From: Bacteroidetes bacterium GWF2_41_31
GTDB taxonomy: Bacteria > Bacteroidota > Bacteroidia > Bacteroidales > F082
Length of the DNA stretch: 64,000 bases
Assembly (NCBI GenBank): GCA_001769215.1
Contig: MEOL01000035.1
Span: forward strand, 1 to 64,000
Direction: 5' to 3'
Below are positions 18,241 to 27,303 of this stretch, piece after piece. Positions within the stretch are counted from its first letter, which is position 1; every line of letters starts with the position of its first letter. A program made the translations under genes and the position numbers. Below the pieces are notes generated by a model, which did no database searches, was not told the origin of the DNA, and worked only from the letters and a program-made list of their open reading frames with translations.

Positions 18241-19851
18241 TTACTTCACCACAAATTTTACCTTTCCCGCAATCCGGCTTTCAATTGATATAATAGCCAT
18301 ATATAAACCACTACCCCAGCCGGATACATTGATTTTACTGCCCTGCTGCCCTGTGACAATGTCTTCTGCGTGTACTTTTTTACCAAGGGCATTGTAGCAT
18401 TGCAGCCGGATATTCTGATGACGATCGGTGTGCTTATACTCCAACTTGATGAATTCATCCGCAGGGTTTGGGTAGGCCCTAACAGGGATGGCATCCAGGC
18501 TTTTGTAATATTCTTCCGGCGTGGGTGCTTCGTCAATACCAACCTGCACCACCGTGCAGTTTGTCATATCAATATCGCCCGAAATAATGGGATCGGGGCA
18601 AAGGCTGTCATACACAAAATTCTGAGTATAAAGGGTATCCTGCTCTAAGTTGGCGTTGATTTTATACAAATAAATATTGGTATGGTCCATGTCGGCCTCA
18701 TAGATGCCACAAGCAATAACATATTTACTGTCAAAGGTTTTTCTTAATAGAGAAAGCACTCCAATTGTATTAGGACGAGATACGGCATTATAAACTTTCC
18801 CACTCGTATCAATAACCATTTCTCCGAAAGGATTAAAAACAGTTGAAGGGCCAAAAACAGCGGTGGCAATAAACAAGGAGTCGTTTATAGTTTCTATTTC
18901 AATTATTGTATTACCCTTTGTGCCGGTTATGATTGAATCGCGTTGGATTTCAGTAAAGCCCAATTCTTCGCCATTATGGTTAAAAAACATCATGGTTGAA
19001 GCACGCCCGTAATATCCACTTTGTTCGACAACATTATAGCCTACACCCATAATAACAGAATCGTTTAGTGGAATGGCAGAATAGGCCTTGCCAACAATAC
19101 TGTCAGCTACACCAAAAGGAAGGATCCATTTTTCGTTGAACAGGCTGTCGATGCCGATAAAAAAGGGCCGTAACCAAACGTGGTTAGGATTATCAGGGTA
19201 GGGATAATAGCAATGGCCGCTGATAATGTAATCTTCTCCAAAATGATATAATTTAGTCCCGTAAGCAAAGGCAATCAATGGGTGTTCCGTTTTGGAAGCA
19301 TAGGGCTTTGACCACAAAAGATCGCCATCAGGGCTGTAACAGAGCAAAAATATCTGGTTGATCTGTTGATTACCATCTTCAAAACGGGTTAGAACAATGA
19401 TATTGCCTTCATCGCTAATCATAATGTCAACAGCGGCACCATTCATGTAACCCCAATCTTTTGATACTCTACACCATAACTTTTCACCACAAGTATTAAA
19501 CTTAGATAAAAATGGCCATGGGAGATCCAAAAAAGCCACTCCTGCAACATATTTGTTTCCTGCACTATCGTTATAACCACACCAACCAATGTATTGTGCT
19601 TCGGTATTTATGAGTTTTTTATCATATAATAAACTACCATTGTTATCTGTTTTTATATTCCAACCGTTACCGCTATTGCCATTTAATACATCAGATGCAA
19701 CGAGGTAATAACCTTTATCGTAATCCTTAACAAGGTCGTACACACTATTGTAGTGGTTGGGTTTTCCCATTGTTGTTTGCCATCTTTGTGCAGTAGCCAG
19801 TTGCACAAGAAAGCAGAGGATGGATATTACAATTATTTTTTTCATCTTCAA
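18241..19851 (-). CDS. Secreted T9SS-sorted protein (copy A)
   Basis: 536 residues with signal peptide (IIVISILCFLVQLATAQ), a body of repeated beta-propeller-like strands such as KDYDKGYYLVASD and ILTRFEDG, and a C-terminal type A sorting domain (AYPNPADEFIKLEYKH...LQCYNALGKKVHAEDI...GLYMAIISIESRIAGKVKFVVK). It is expected to cross the outer membrane by the type IX system and be released or surface-attached. Its ligand or activity is not recognisable. The small copy A gene begins 26 bases downstream. Confidence 0.75.
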   Translation of the reverse strand: MKMKKIIVISILCFLVQLATAQRWQTTMGKPNHYNSVYDLVKDYDKGYYLVASDVLNGNSGNGWNIKTDNNGSLLYDKKLINTEAQYIGWCGYNDSAGNKYVAGVAFLDLPWPFLSKFNTCGEKLWCRVSKDWGYMNGAAVDIMISDEGNIIVLTRFEDGNQQINQIFLLCYSPDGDLLWSKPYASKTEHPLIAFAYGTKLYHFGEDYIISGHCYYPYPDNPNHVWLRPFFIGIDSLFNEKWILPFGVADSIVGKAYSAIPLNDSVIMGVGYNVVEQSGYYGRASTMMFFNHNGEELGFTEIQRDSIITGTKGNTIIEIETINDSLFIATAVFGPSTVFNPFGEMVIDTSGKVYNAVSRPNTIGVLSLLRKTFDSKYVIACGIYEADMDHTNIYLYKINANLEQDTLYTQNFVYDSLCPDPIISGDIDMTNCTVVQVGIDEAPTPEEYYKSLDAIPVRAYPNPADEFIKLEYKHTDRHQNIRLQCYNALGKKVHAEDIVTGQQGSKINVSGWGSGLYMAIISIESRIAGKVKFVVK

Positions 19852-19919
19852 TATATTACGCGAAAAGTTATAAGCTGCCCCGACAAAACTCAGGGCAGCT
19901 TAAATTGGCTTTCACTATT

Positions 19920-20411
19920 CTATTTAACAACGGTAAACTTAGTGCTTTCTGTTAACTTTCCGTTGATATGAATCCCTACCAAATATACTCCGGGCAACCA
20001 ATCACGGGTAATGACGGTAAGTTGGTTTTGTTGCCTACTGGTGTTCACGCTTTTGATCCTCACCCCTTTCATGTCATGAATACTAATCGTGGCCGGCATT
20101 TCGGTTTCCAATTTGTATTCCAATACAACTGATGCAGAATCATGATTCATGGTTGCCTTTAACTTGTAATTTTCTGATGATTCCATTCTTGATGTTTGTA
20201 CGCTATCTGCATGTATGGAAGTTTTGGAAACAACATTTGGTACTTCTAACACCTGCACCAGACGGGTGGTTTGGGTATTATATTCCAATGGCATGGTAGA
20301 GGAGTTTATATTATTTTGTACCGGAATATAATAGACCGTTTTCTCTACAGGGTTTTGTGCCCTGGAAAACTGAGTAAGCAAAACAAACATTATAACAATA
20401 AGTTTCTTCAT
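19920..20411 (-). CDS. Small secreted protein with T9SS-like C-terminal domain (copy B)
   Basis: 163 residues, paralogue of 17723-18214 with the same signal peptide and nearly the same first 100 residues. The C-terminal domain (VVLEYKLETEMPATISIHDMKGVRIKSVNTSRQQNQLTVITRDWLPGVYLVGIHINGKLTESTKFTVVK) is closer to the end of the 1395-residue protein at 22183-26370 than to copy A. The variable sorting domain on a constant N-terminal half suggests exchange between the three loci. Function unknown. Confidence 0.7.
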   Translation of the reverse strand: MKKLIVIMFVLLTQFSRAQNPVEKTVYYIPVQNNINSSTMPLEYNTQTTRLVQVLEVPNVVSKTSIHADSVQTSRMESSENYKLKATMNHDSASVVLEYKLETEMPATISIHDMKGVRIKSVNTSRQQNQLTVITRDWLPGVYLVGIHINGKLTESTKFTVVK

Positions 20412-20437
20412 GATTTTAATTTTTAATTGTTTATCCT

Positions 20438-22054
20438 TTACTTCACCACAAACTTCACCTTCCCCACAATCCGTCCTTCACTTGATATGATGGCCATATA
20501 CACACCGCTACCCCAGCTTGAAACATTGATTTTGCTGCCCATCTGCCCTGTGACAATGTCTTCTGCGTGTACTTTTTTACCAAGGGCATTGTAGCATTGC
20601 AGCCGGATATTCTGATGACGATCGGTGTGCTTATACTCCAACCTGATGAATTCATCCGCCGGGTTCGGGTAGGCTTTAACGGTAATGGCATCCAGGCTTT
20701 TGTAATATTCTTCCGGCGTAGGCGCTTCGTCAATACTAACCTGCACCACCGAACAATTTGTCATATCGATATCACCCGATATGATGGGATCGGGGCAAAG
20801 GCTGTCATACACAAAATTTTGGGTGTAGAGGGTATCCTGCTCTAAGTTGGCATTGATTTTATAGAGGTAGATATCTGTGTGGTCCATATCGGGTTCATTG
20901 ATGCCGCAGGCAATAACATATTTGTTGTCAAAGGTTTTTATTAAACTTGAAAACCCATCGGTATTTGGCCGCGGTTGTACATTGTAGATTTTCCCACTTG
21001 TATCAACTACCAATTCTCCATATGGATTAAAAAAATCTGATGTGCCAAAAATAGCAGTAGCCAGAAATAAGGATTCGTTAATAGGCTCCATTTGAATCAA
21101 TGTGTTTCCCAATGTACCGTAAGCAATTGAATCGCGCTGAATAACATTAAAACCTAATTCCTCACCATTGTGGTTAAAAAACATCATGGTTGAAGTACGC
21201 CCGTAATAACCACTTTGTTCAGCAAAACTGTAACCCACTCCAATGATTACTGTATCATTTAGAGGGGTGACAGAATAGGATTCGCCTACAATACTGTCGC
21301 TTACACCGAAAGGCAATATCCACTTTTCGTTGAACAGGCTGTCGATGCCAACAAAAAGAGGTCTCAACCAAAAATGGTTGGGATCATCGGGATAAGGATA
21401 ATAGCAATAACCACTAAGTATATAATCTTTACCAAAATGGTATAATTTGTTGCAACTGGGTAATTGGATTAATGGATGATCTGTTCTTGATGCATAAGGT
21501 CTTTTCCATAACAAATCACCATTAGGATTATAACACAACAAAAATACCTGATTAATATTATCATTACTATTAAATCTTGTCAATACAATTATCTCACCAT
21601 TTTCATTAATTATAATATCAGTAGGAAATCCAAAATTGTAATCCAAATCCTGATAGATTGTACACCATAATTTTTCTCCACATGCATTAAATTTAATTAA
21701 GAACGGCCAGTTATTATCATTAGAAAAATCAATGCCCGCGATATATTTATTTCCAATATCATCATTACAAGCAGCCTTTCCCTGCCTACCTTCAGGGTGA
21801 ATTAGATTTTGATTCCACAACATTTCCCCGTTGATATTCGTTTTTATATCCCACCCATTCCAAGAAATATTAGTGATTACATGATATCCTACCAAAAAAT
21901 ATCCCTTATCGTAATCTTCCAACAAATCATGTACAGATTCATAATGATTGGGTTGTCCAAAGTTAGCTGCCCACCTGTGCTGGGCATCCAATTTAAAAGC
22001 AAATAAAATGAGAAGGAACGTTAAAATGATATTGAGGCCTTTTATCTGTCTCAT
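20438..22054 (-). CDS. Secreted T9SS-sorted protein (copy B)
   Basis: About 538 residues when started at ATG 22054 (MRQIKGLNIILTFLLILF), which opens the signal peptide and lines up with copy A; upstream in-frame starts at 22093 and 22123 would only add a polar tail. The body (RWAANFGQPNHYESVHDLLEDYDKGYFLVGYH) follows copy A throughout, and the last 130 residues are nearly identical, including the type A sorting domain (AYPNPADEFIRLEYKH). Secretion through the T9SS is inferred; activity unknown. Confidence 0.75.
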   Translation of the reverse strand: MRQIKGLNIILTFLLILFAFKLDAQHRWAANFGQPNHYESVHDLLEDYDKGYFLVGYHVITNISWNGWDIKTNINGEMLWNQNLIHPEGRQGKAACNDDIGNKYIAGIDFSNDNNWPFLIKFNACGEKLWCTIYQDLDYNFGFPTDIIINENGEIIVLTRFNSNDNINQVFLLCYNPNGDLLWKRPYASRTDHPLIQLPSCNKLYHFGKDYILSGYCYYPYPDDPNHFWLRPLFVGIDSLFNEKWILPFGVSDSIVGESYSVTPLNDTVIIGVGYSFAEQSGYYGRTSTMMFFNHNGEELGFNVIQRDSIAYGTLGNTLIQMEPINESLFLATAIFGTSDFFNPYGELVVDTSGKIYNVQPRPNTDGFSSLIKTFDNKYVIACGINEPDMDHTDIYLYKINANLEQDTLYTQNFVYDSLCPDPIISGDIDMTNCSVVQVSIDEAPTPEEYYKSLDAITVKAYPNPADEFIRLEYKHTDRHQNIRLQCYNALGKKVHAEDIVTGQMGSKINVSSWGSGVYMAIISSEGRIVGKVKFVVK

Positions 22055-22182
22055 CTTCCGATTGATTTTTAAAGAAATAGTAGAATTTTCCATTTTTCCA
22101 TTTTTTTGAATGTGGAAGTCCAAAGCCGGAAGAAGCCCATTACTTCAAACTCCCGGCTTCGATCTCCAAATTTCTGACTTCT

Positions 22183-25100
22183 TTACTTGACTATGGTAAA
22201 TTTAATACTTTCAACTATTTTACCACTTATCTTAAGGTTAGCTAAGTAAATACCCGGTTTCCAATCGCTTGTGATTAGGGTTATTTGATCCTGCTGGCCT
22301 TTTGTTTCAATAGCCTTGATGGTAATACCCTTTATATCATTAATACTGATATTTGCCAAAACATCAGTTTCCAATTTGTATTCGAGTATGACGTAATCTT
22401 TGGTTGGATTAGGGAATAACTTCAGAAAGTTTGGGGCATCCGTGAGAAGCAATTTGTCGTAATCTTCCATGGCCCTGGTACTCTTGTAAATGTCGGGCAA
22501 AACGATGGGTTCGCTATAAGTGGTTGCACCCATAGCTACCAACAAATTGCGTGCATAAATACCTGCCCCGCTGCTGTCGGCAGCAGCTATATCCCACAAC
22601 TGTTGTTGCTGCGTACTATCCGGGTAAAGGATGTTTCCCTGGTTCTGTTTTATCGCAACCAACCAATCGTAATAGTCGACCATGTTTTGGTGCGTTGTCA
22701 ACTCATAAGCCGTGAGCGTAAAAATAGATGGTATATTGCTTAATACATTGCTTCCCAGCGTGTCTTCGCCCCGGTTGAGATGCAGCATGGCCAATTGGTA
22801 TTGCGCGTTCAGGGTGTTCGCATTTTCAAGCAAATCGATCAAACTGTCAGTCGAAGCCACTGTATTGAGGGTATCGGTCATGAAAATTCGGCTCAGGCCA
22901 TACAGGGCGCGGGCCTCGTTCAGGCGATAAGCCCCCAACTGCGACTCGGTTTCCTCTTTGAGCGATACCAGGCTCCTGCCCTGCAATATCTGGGCTTTCA
23001 TATAATCCGGCATGGGATCCCAGCGCGAATTCAGGGTGTTCATCAGCAATTCCGACTTGGACGAATGGGCATTGGCCGCCATAATATCGCGCAACAGGGC
23101 ATTGGGCAGCACATCCTCTTTCACAATAGCTGATTCCACCACGCTGTCGGACAAATAGGGCGAAGTAGCCATGAGTTCGTTGTACAAAGCCACGGTTTGC
23201 GACGGTGAGCTTTGTTGCACTTCACCCGTAAGTTGCTGGGTATTGCCCCCGTCAACCAAAAGAGCCAGCACATTTGCCGTAGAATCGGCCTGTTGACCTG
23301 AAGTAATCATCTGGCTGCGTAATGCACCGCTACCGCCACCCCCCGTGTGTTTTGGGCAACCGTTGGTGAAAGACCAGTCTTGATTAACTGTTTTTTGAAA
23401 CCCTGTCACTGTATTAATTGTAAAATCTAAAGGTTTTACATGTTCAAATCCGGGCTTTATATTAAACGGATAATAATAATTGAAATGGCTAAGTCCATTG
23501 TTAATATCGTCGAAATCAGTAGAAGTGGTATTGTAATAAAACAGGTTGCCGGCCATCAGGACGGGGTCGGTGCTGTTGGCACCCTGGTGGTAGGCAATGC
23601 CCTGGTTTACCACATCATGCGCGTTTGGGCTTCCCACGACAGTGATGTCGCTTGTGGTATGATCAAACGTATTACACTTAATAACCAATCCACCAACAGT
23701 GTTTCTCCGGTTGATATCTTGCGCTATAATGCTATATTGCAGATTAATGAAATCATTGCTATAAATCTCATTATCATCAATACCAGAATTATTGACATAT
23801 ACTCCAATTCCCGTTGGAGTACTTTCGGCACTGGTAAATGTATTGTCCTCAATGGCATAGCCGGTTGAATACTCCATGTACAATCCGTAGGATTGCATAT
23901 TTTCACCAGTAATGCTCACCGGAACCACAAAAGTACTGCCATCGATTTGGTTGTTAAAGCACGAATTCATGTAAATACCACGATAACTGCTAAAGCTGGC
24001 ATCATGTACATAGAATGTATTTTGAGCCAGCACATCCATTCCATAGATACCATAATACAAATCGGTAAAACTGGAGCCGTCTGTTACAGAGAAACCTCCG
24101 TTTGTACTTAGGATACCCGTTCCGCGGCTTTGTGTTTCAAATAACCCGGGGGCTTCGTTTTGGAAAGTGCAGTTGGTGAATTGGACTCCTCTATGACTGG
24201 TCAACTTTACAAAAGCGAATGGATTTGCTGCAAGGGGCTCACCAATTAGCCAGTAGTTCTCATCGGTAATAAACTCACAACCAGTAAACATACTTACTGA
24301 GAAGGGCTCATAGGGGTCGAATTGTACAGCGACGTTACTATTTCGAAACACAGAATTATTGGCCTGGACAATACCCCCGGTATGTCCCATTTTCCAGGCA
24401 TCGGGTGTATAATAATCATTGGCAACAATACCGATTTCTGCATTTTCGATGGTACTGTTGCTCATAAGTACCCAGCCTTGCTCAACCGGGTTTTGCGCAC
24501 CCGAAGAAGTTCCCCAAACCTGGATGCCAGGCCAGTATGGGGCATCACAACTGTTGGTAAGCAATGCCCCAACCAGTTCCAGTTTGGCGCCAACTTCAAC
24601 AATCAGGTGTGCGTCTTTGCTAAAATACACCTCGTCGTTTATGGTAAGGGTGGCACCTTGTTTTACGAACACATCCTGTTTTATCCGTTTTGGTATCACC
24701 CATTCTGTGTTTTCTGTAATATTCAGTGGTATCACATTAAATTCCGGGCAATCGTGGTTCAGCTTTATCGCGACATAATTTTCTGTTTTAATTACTGTTC
24801 CGTTTACAATAACATCCATTTCATTGTTTCCGGCAACCACATAGCCGCCATCACTGGTCAGGGTTAAACCGAACATGCAGTATTCTTCTGAGTTGTCGTT
24901 AAACTGCTTGTACCACTGCCTTGTACCGGTATTGTCCAACATCAGCAGTTCGCCCATCATACGTATAGGTATCCCATTTTCATCAATATGGGGGTTGTTG
25001 CCAATGACCACAATTTTATAATCAGTAGGCGTGACCGGATTTTCAAGTATTTTCATCCTGGAAAAGTAGTCTATTCCGGCAAAGTAGCGGTAATTCTCAG

Positions 25101-26370
25101 CCGAGGTTGCATTTCCGTTGGTTTGATCTACTTTAATGATAACAGCGTTGGTGGCAAGATATTCCCCGGTAAATATTCCATTATCAGATCCCGTGCTACT
25201 ACAATTGTAATAATCAAAATAAGCATTGACAATAATGTTCCCATCAGGGGCTTGGACCACATCAAAACCTCTTTCGTTATCGTTCACGTAGCCATAAGGC
25301 AGGGTAGTATAACAAGCCGTATAATAACTGTCCTCACCTGTCTCCAACTCTTTAGTCCCGTTAAAATAATCAAATTTATTCACATACACTCCCGAAGCAA
25401 CCAGTTGTGATTTGGTATATCGTTTTTCCCATACCTTGATCCCGTTCAGATCAAGCTTTTTAAGGTAAACATCTCTTTCCGGGTTACTGACATCTGAAAT
25501 GTCACCACATAATATATATCCTGTCTGTTCACCATTTGCATCGTAAGTGTTTTTGTGGTTTCTTATTTCGGATGCCACGGCAGTTGGGTCAATCATTGTT
25601 TTAGTACCAAAACCAGTTTCAGTACCATTTTTGTCGATTTCCATAATAAAGCCTTTTTCGGGGCCATATACTACAACAGGAACGGTCTGGATTCTTTTTT
25701 TATACAATCCGGTAACTGTATAGCCTATAACTACTCCCTGAGAATTTTTTTCTAGTTGCAGTGAAAATCCAAAGGCCATATCTGCATCAGCGATATTGGG
25801 TAAAAAAAGTTTTGGAAAGCCTGAAATAGCATTGCCGGATGCGTCAATCTCATGCAGGATAAGGTAATCAGCATCTATAGGAGGGGTCGTGTTGATCGTT
25901 TTTTGTTTATTTCCAAACAAAACAAAATGGCCATTGTCAAGTTCCTTTACAACCTGGAAGTTTCCCTTGTGATAATTCAGCCCCATGCTTACAATCTGAT
26001 CCCAAAGGTAATTCCCGTTGCCATCAACCTTAACGTAAGAGGGTAAGTGTACCCCGGCAACATTATCGGAAAAACCTGCTGAAAGAAAACCCCCGTCAGT
26101 GGTTTTAATGACATCAAATATCCAATCTTCTCCTGCAGGATCGCCCAGTTGGGCTTCACCTGTGTATTGCCATTGCACGTATGGCGGATCAGTTTGGGCA
26201 TAGGCGGTACCGATCATAAATGCAAATACCATCAGTTGCACAAGCCCCATCCCCAGCCAGTTGATTGATCTTCGTTTTTTAGTTCCAAAAGCAACATCTC
26301 GACAGCTTTTTTCCATTGTAGTGTTGCATGATTGCCTTTCGGCACCAGACATTTTAGTAAAGTTTTTCAT
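22183..26370 (-). CDS. Very large T9SS-sorted secreted protein with beta-helix region
   Basis: 1395 residues. The signal peptide is unusual: about 40 polar residues, including CNTTMEKSCRDVAFGTKKRR, precede the hydrophobic segment LVQLMVFAFMIGTAYA, cut near residue 58. Residues about 60-540 hold propeller-like strands similar to the two proteins downstream (TTDGGFLSAGF, TSDGGYVVAGN). Residues about 560-900 read like a right-handed parallel beta-helix (ENAEIGIVANDYY, NCTFQNEAPG, NSCFNNQIDGSTF). After a Gly-rich hinge comes a mostly helical stretch (1030-1310), then the type A sorting domain (LFPNPTKDYVILEYKLETD). Probably a surface or released binding or polysaccharide-acting protein; no catalytic motif recognised. 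Confidence 0.75.
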   Translation of the reverse strand: MKNFTKMSGAERQSCNTTMEKSCRDVAFGTKKRRSINWLGMGLVQLMVFAFMIGTAYAQTDPPYVQWQYTGEAQLGDPAGEDWIFDVIKTTDGGFLSAGFSDNVAGVHLPSYVKVDGNGNYLWDQIVSMGLNYHKGNFQVVKELDNGHFVLFGNKQKTINTTPPIDADYLILHEIDASGNAISGFPKLFLPNIADADMAFGFSLQLEKNSQGVVIGYTVTGLYKKRIQTVPVVVYGPEKGFIMEIDKNGTETGFGTKTMIDPTAVASEIRNHKNTYDANGEQTGYILCGDISDVSNPERDVYLKKLDLNGIKVWEKRYTKSQLVASGVYVNKFDYFNGTKELETGEDSYYTACYTTLPYGYVNDNERGFDVVQAPDGNIIVNAYFDYYNCSSTGSDNGIFTGEYLATNAVIIKVDQTNGNATSAENYRYFAGIDYFSRMKILENPVTPTDYKIVVIGNNPHIDENGIPIRMMGELLMLDNTGTRQWYKQFNDNSEEYCMFGLTLTSDGGYVVAGNNEMDVIVNGTVIKTENYVAIKLNHDCPEFNVIPLNITENTEWVIPKRIKQDVFVKQGATLTINDEVYFSKDAHLIVEVGAKLELVGALLTNSCDAPYWPGIQVWGTSSGAQNPVEQGWVLMSNSTIENAEIGIVANDYYTPDAWKMGHTGGIVQANNSVFRNSNVAVQFDPYEPFSVSMFTGCEFITDENYWLIGEPLAANPFAFVKLTSHRGVQFTNCTFQNEAPGLFETQSRGTGILSTNGGFSVTDGSSFTDLYYGIYGMDVLAQNTFYVHDASFSSYRGIYMNSCFNNQIDGSTFVVPVSITGENMQSYGLYMEYSTGYAIEDNTFTSAESTPTGIGVYVNNSGIDDNEIYSNDFINLQYSIIAQDINRRNTVGGLVIKCNTFDHTTSDITVVGSPNAHDVVNQGIAYHQGANSTDPVLMAGNLFYYNTTSTDFDDINNGLSHFNYYYPFNIKPGFEHVKPLDFTINTVTGFQKTVNQDWSFTNGCPKHTGGGGSGALRSQMITSGQQADSTANVLALLVDGGNTQQLTGEVQQSSPSQTVALYNELMATSPYLSDSVVESAIVKEDVLPNALLRDIMAANAHSSKSELLMNTLNSRWDPMPDYMKAQILQGRSLVSLKEETESQLGAYRLNEARALYGLSRIFMTDTLNTVASTDSLIDLLENANTLNAQYQLAMLHLNRGEDTLGSNVLSNIPSIFTLTAYELTTHQNMVDYYDWLVAIKQNQGNILYPDSTQQQQLWDIAAADSSGAGIYARNLLVAMGATTYSEPIVLPDIYKSTRAMEDYDKLLLTDAPNFLKLFPNPTKDYVILEYKLETDVLANISINDIKGITIKAIETKGQQDQITLITSDWKPGIYLANLKISGKIVESIKFTIVK

Positions 26371-26548
26371 AGTAATGTTTTAAGGGTTAGAGTTAAATTT
26401 AAAGCATCCCGCTCTTTCAATTGCCTTAATTGGTTGCTGCTGTGCATGTTGTATTATTGGTTTGATGTTTCGGCTAAAGCCGGGATGACATGACCAGGGC
26501 AACGATACACGCTGATTAAACGTTTTGTTTTAATAAGTCCAGTAAATG

Positions 26549-26570
26549 TAAACAACAAATTTGTTGTTTA
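26549..26570. promoter_or_regulatory. Perfect 22-bp palindrome in the 316-base gap
   Basis: The gap 26371-26686 between the 1395-residue protein gene and the gene at 26687 has no coding frame worth calling. Its one strong feature is TAAACAACAAA followed at once by its exact reverse complement (26549-26570), flanked after short spacers by CCAGT and ACTGG. It could be an operator for the large secreted-protein gene, about 180 bases from its ATG, or a cruciform or terminator. No T-run follows directly. Confidence 0.4.
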
Positions 26571-26686
26571 GACTGGTTCTGGATAAAAGAATTGTTAAGG
26601 ATTTGTTATTTATTTTGAGCCTATACCCCTAGCCATTTAGTCGTTGTCAGCTAATTACACTTGAAAAACTTTCAACCCAAAAACTG

Positions 26687-27187
26687 TTAGAGCACCCAAA
26701 CCTGATCTTTTGAAGTATAATCCAATAACTTAGTTCCCAGTTGAGTGGCCAGTTTTGTTGCCGCTTCCACCGCCTTTTCCTTGTCCTTAAAAATGCCCAC
26801 CGGTATTTGCTGGTGGTTTCCATGCACAAGTGCCACTTTAATATGCTCATCAAGGGTATTGCCATGAATGCTCAGCATCCACGCCTCCTGGTTAACCCGT
26901 TCATTAAATAGGGTGATGTATCCAATTTCCGGCAGGGGTTTCCATTTTCCCATGAAAATGGAAAAGATTGAAATATACGACCGAAACAGCCGCTCCTTAA
27001 TCCGGATTTCAATGCCTTCACGGAAAAAAGCCAGTACCATGCCTGCAACAAACAGGATGAACCCGATTGGATTTAATTTCCAAAGCATAAAACCGCCGGC
27101 CAGACTCAGCAACCAACCTATAAACCTGAATTGCGGCATGTTTACCTCACTAAATTGATTGCGAAAAAGTTCATCGGTTTGTTTCAT
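26687..27187 (-). CDS. Hypothetical two-TM protein
   Basis: 166 residues. Two adjacent membrane segments (about residues 22-40 and 42-57: FIGWLLSLAGGFMLWKLNPIGFILFVAGMVLAFF) form a hairpin in the N-terminal third; the remainder is soluble, with alternating strands (KPLPEIGYITLF, ALVHGNHQQIPVGIF) and a helix (KEKAVEAATKLATQLGTKLLDY). I do not recognise the family. Divergent from prfC with about 115 bases between starts, no operon partner. Confidence 0.6.
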   Translation of the reverse strand: MKQTDELFRNQFSEVNMPQFRFIGWLLSLAGGFMLWKLNPIGFILFVAGMVLAFFREGIEIRIKERLFRSYISIFSIFMGKWKPLPEIGYITLFNERVNQEAWMLSIHGNTLDEHIKVALVHGNHQQIPVGIFKDKEKAVEAATKLATQLGTKLLDYTSKDQVWVL

Positions 27188-27276
27188 ATACTAAGATTTT
27201 GCAACCTGTTACAAAGATATTAAAACTACTCTGAAGTCAATCAAGAAAGCAAGATACCTGATCAGCAGAAATTTGC

Positions 27277-27284
27277 TAATTTTG
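27277..27284 (+). promoter_or_regulatory. -7 box before prfC
   Basis: TAATTTTG, exact TAnnTTTG match, 19 bases before the prfC ATG at 27304. Confidence 0.5.
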
Positions 27285-27303
27285 CAAACTTTTTCCACAG
27301 CAT

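Larger units (their letters stand above)
17723..19851 (-). repeat. Tandem duplication, unit A
   Basis: Two-gene unit (large T9SS protein, then 163-residue protein) repeated in the same orientation at 19920-22054. Nucleotide identity is very high over the N-terminal half of the small gene and the last third of the large gene, and lower in the N-terminal half of the large gene, showing recent duplication or gene conversion over those stretches. Confidence 0.85.
19920..22054 (-). repeat. Tandem duplication, unit B
   Basis: Second copy of the two-gene T9SS unit described at 17723-19851, same order and orientation, separated from unit A by 68 bases. Confidence 0.85.

Noticed and set aside
17723-22054. 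Repeated sequence considered as CRISPR or transposon
   Set aside because: The repeats are long coding paralogues without regular spacers, terminal repeats or cas/transposase genes.
24322-24867. 181-codon plus-strand frame
   Set aside because: Runs antisense to the 1395-residue T9SS gene; its translation is low in protein-like motifs and the opposite strand has clear domain structure.
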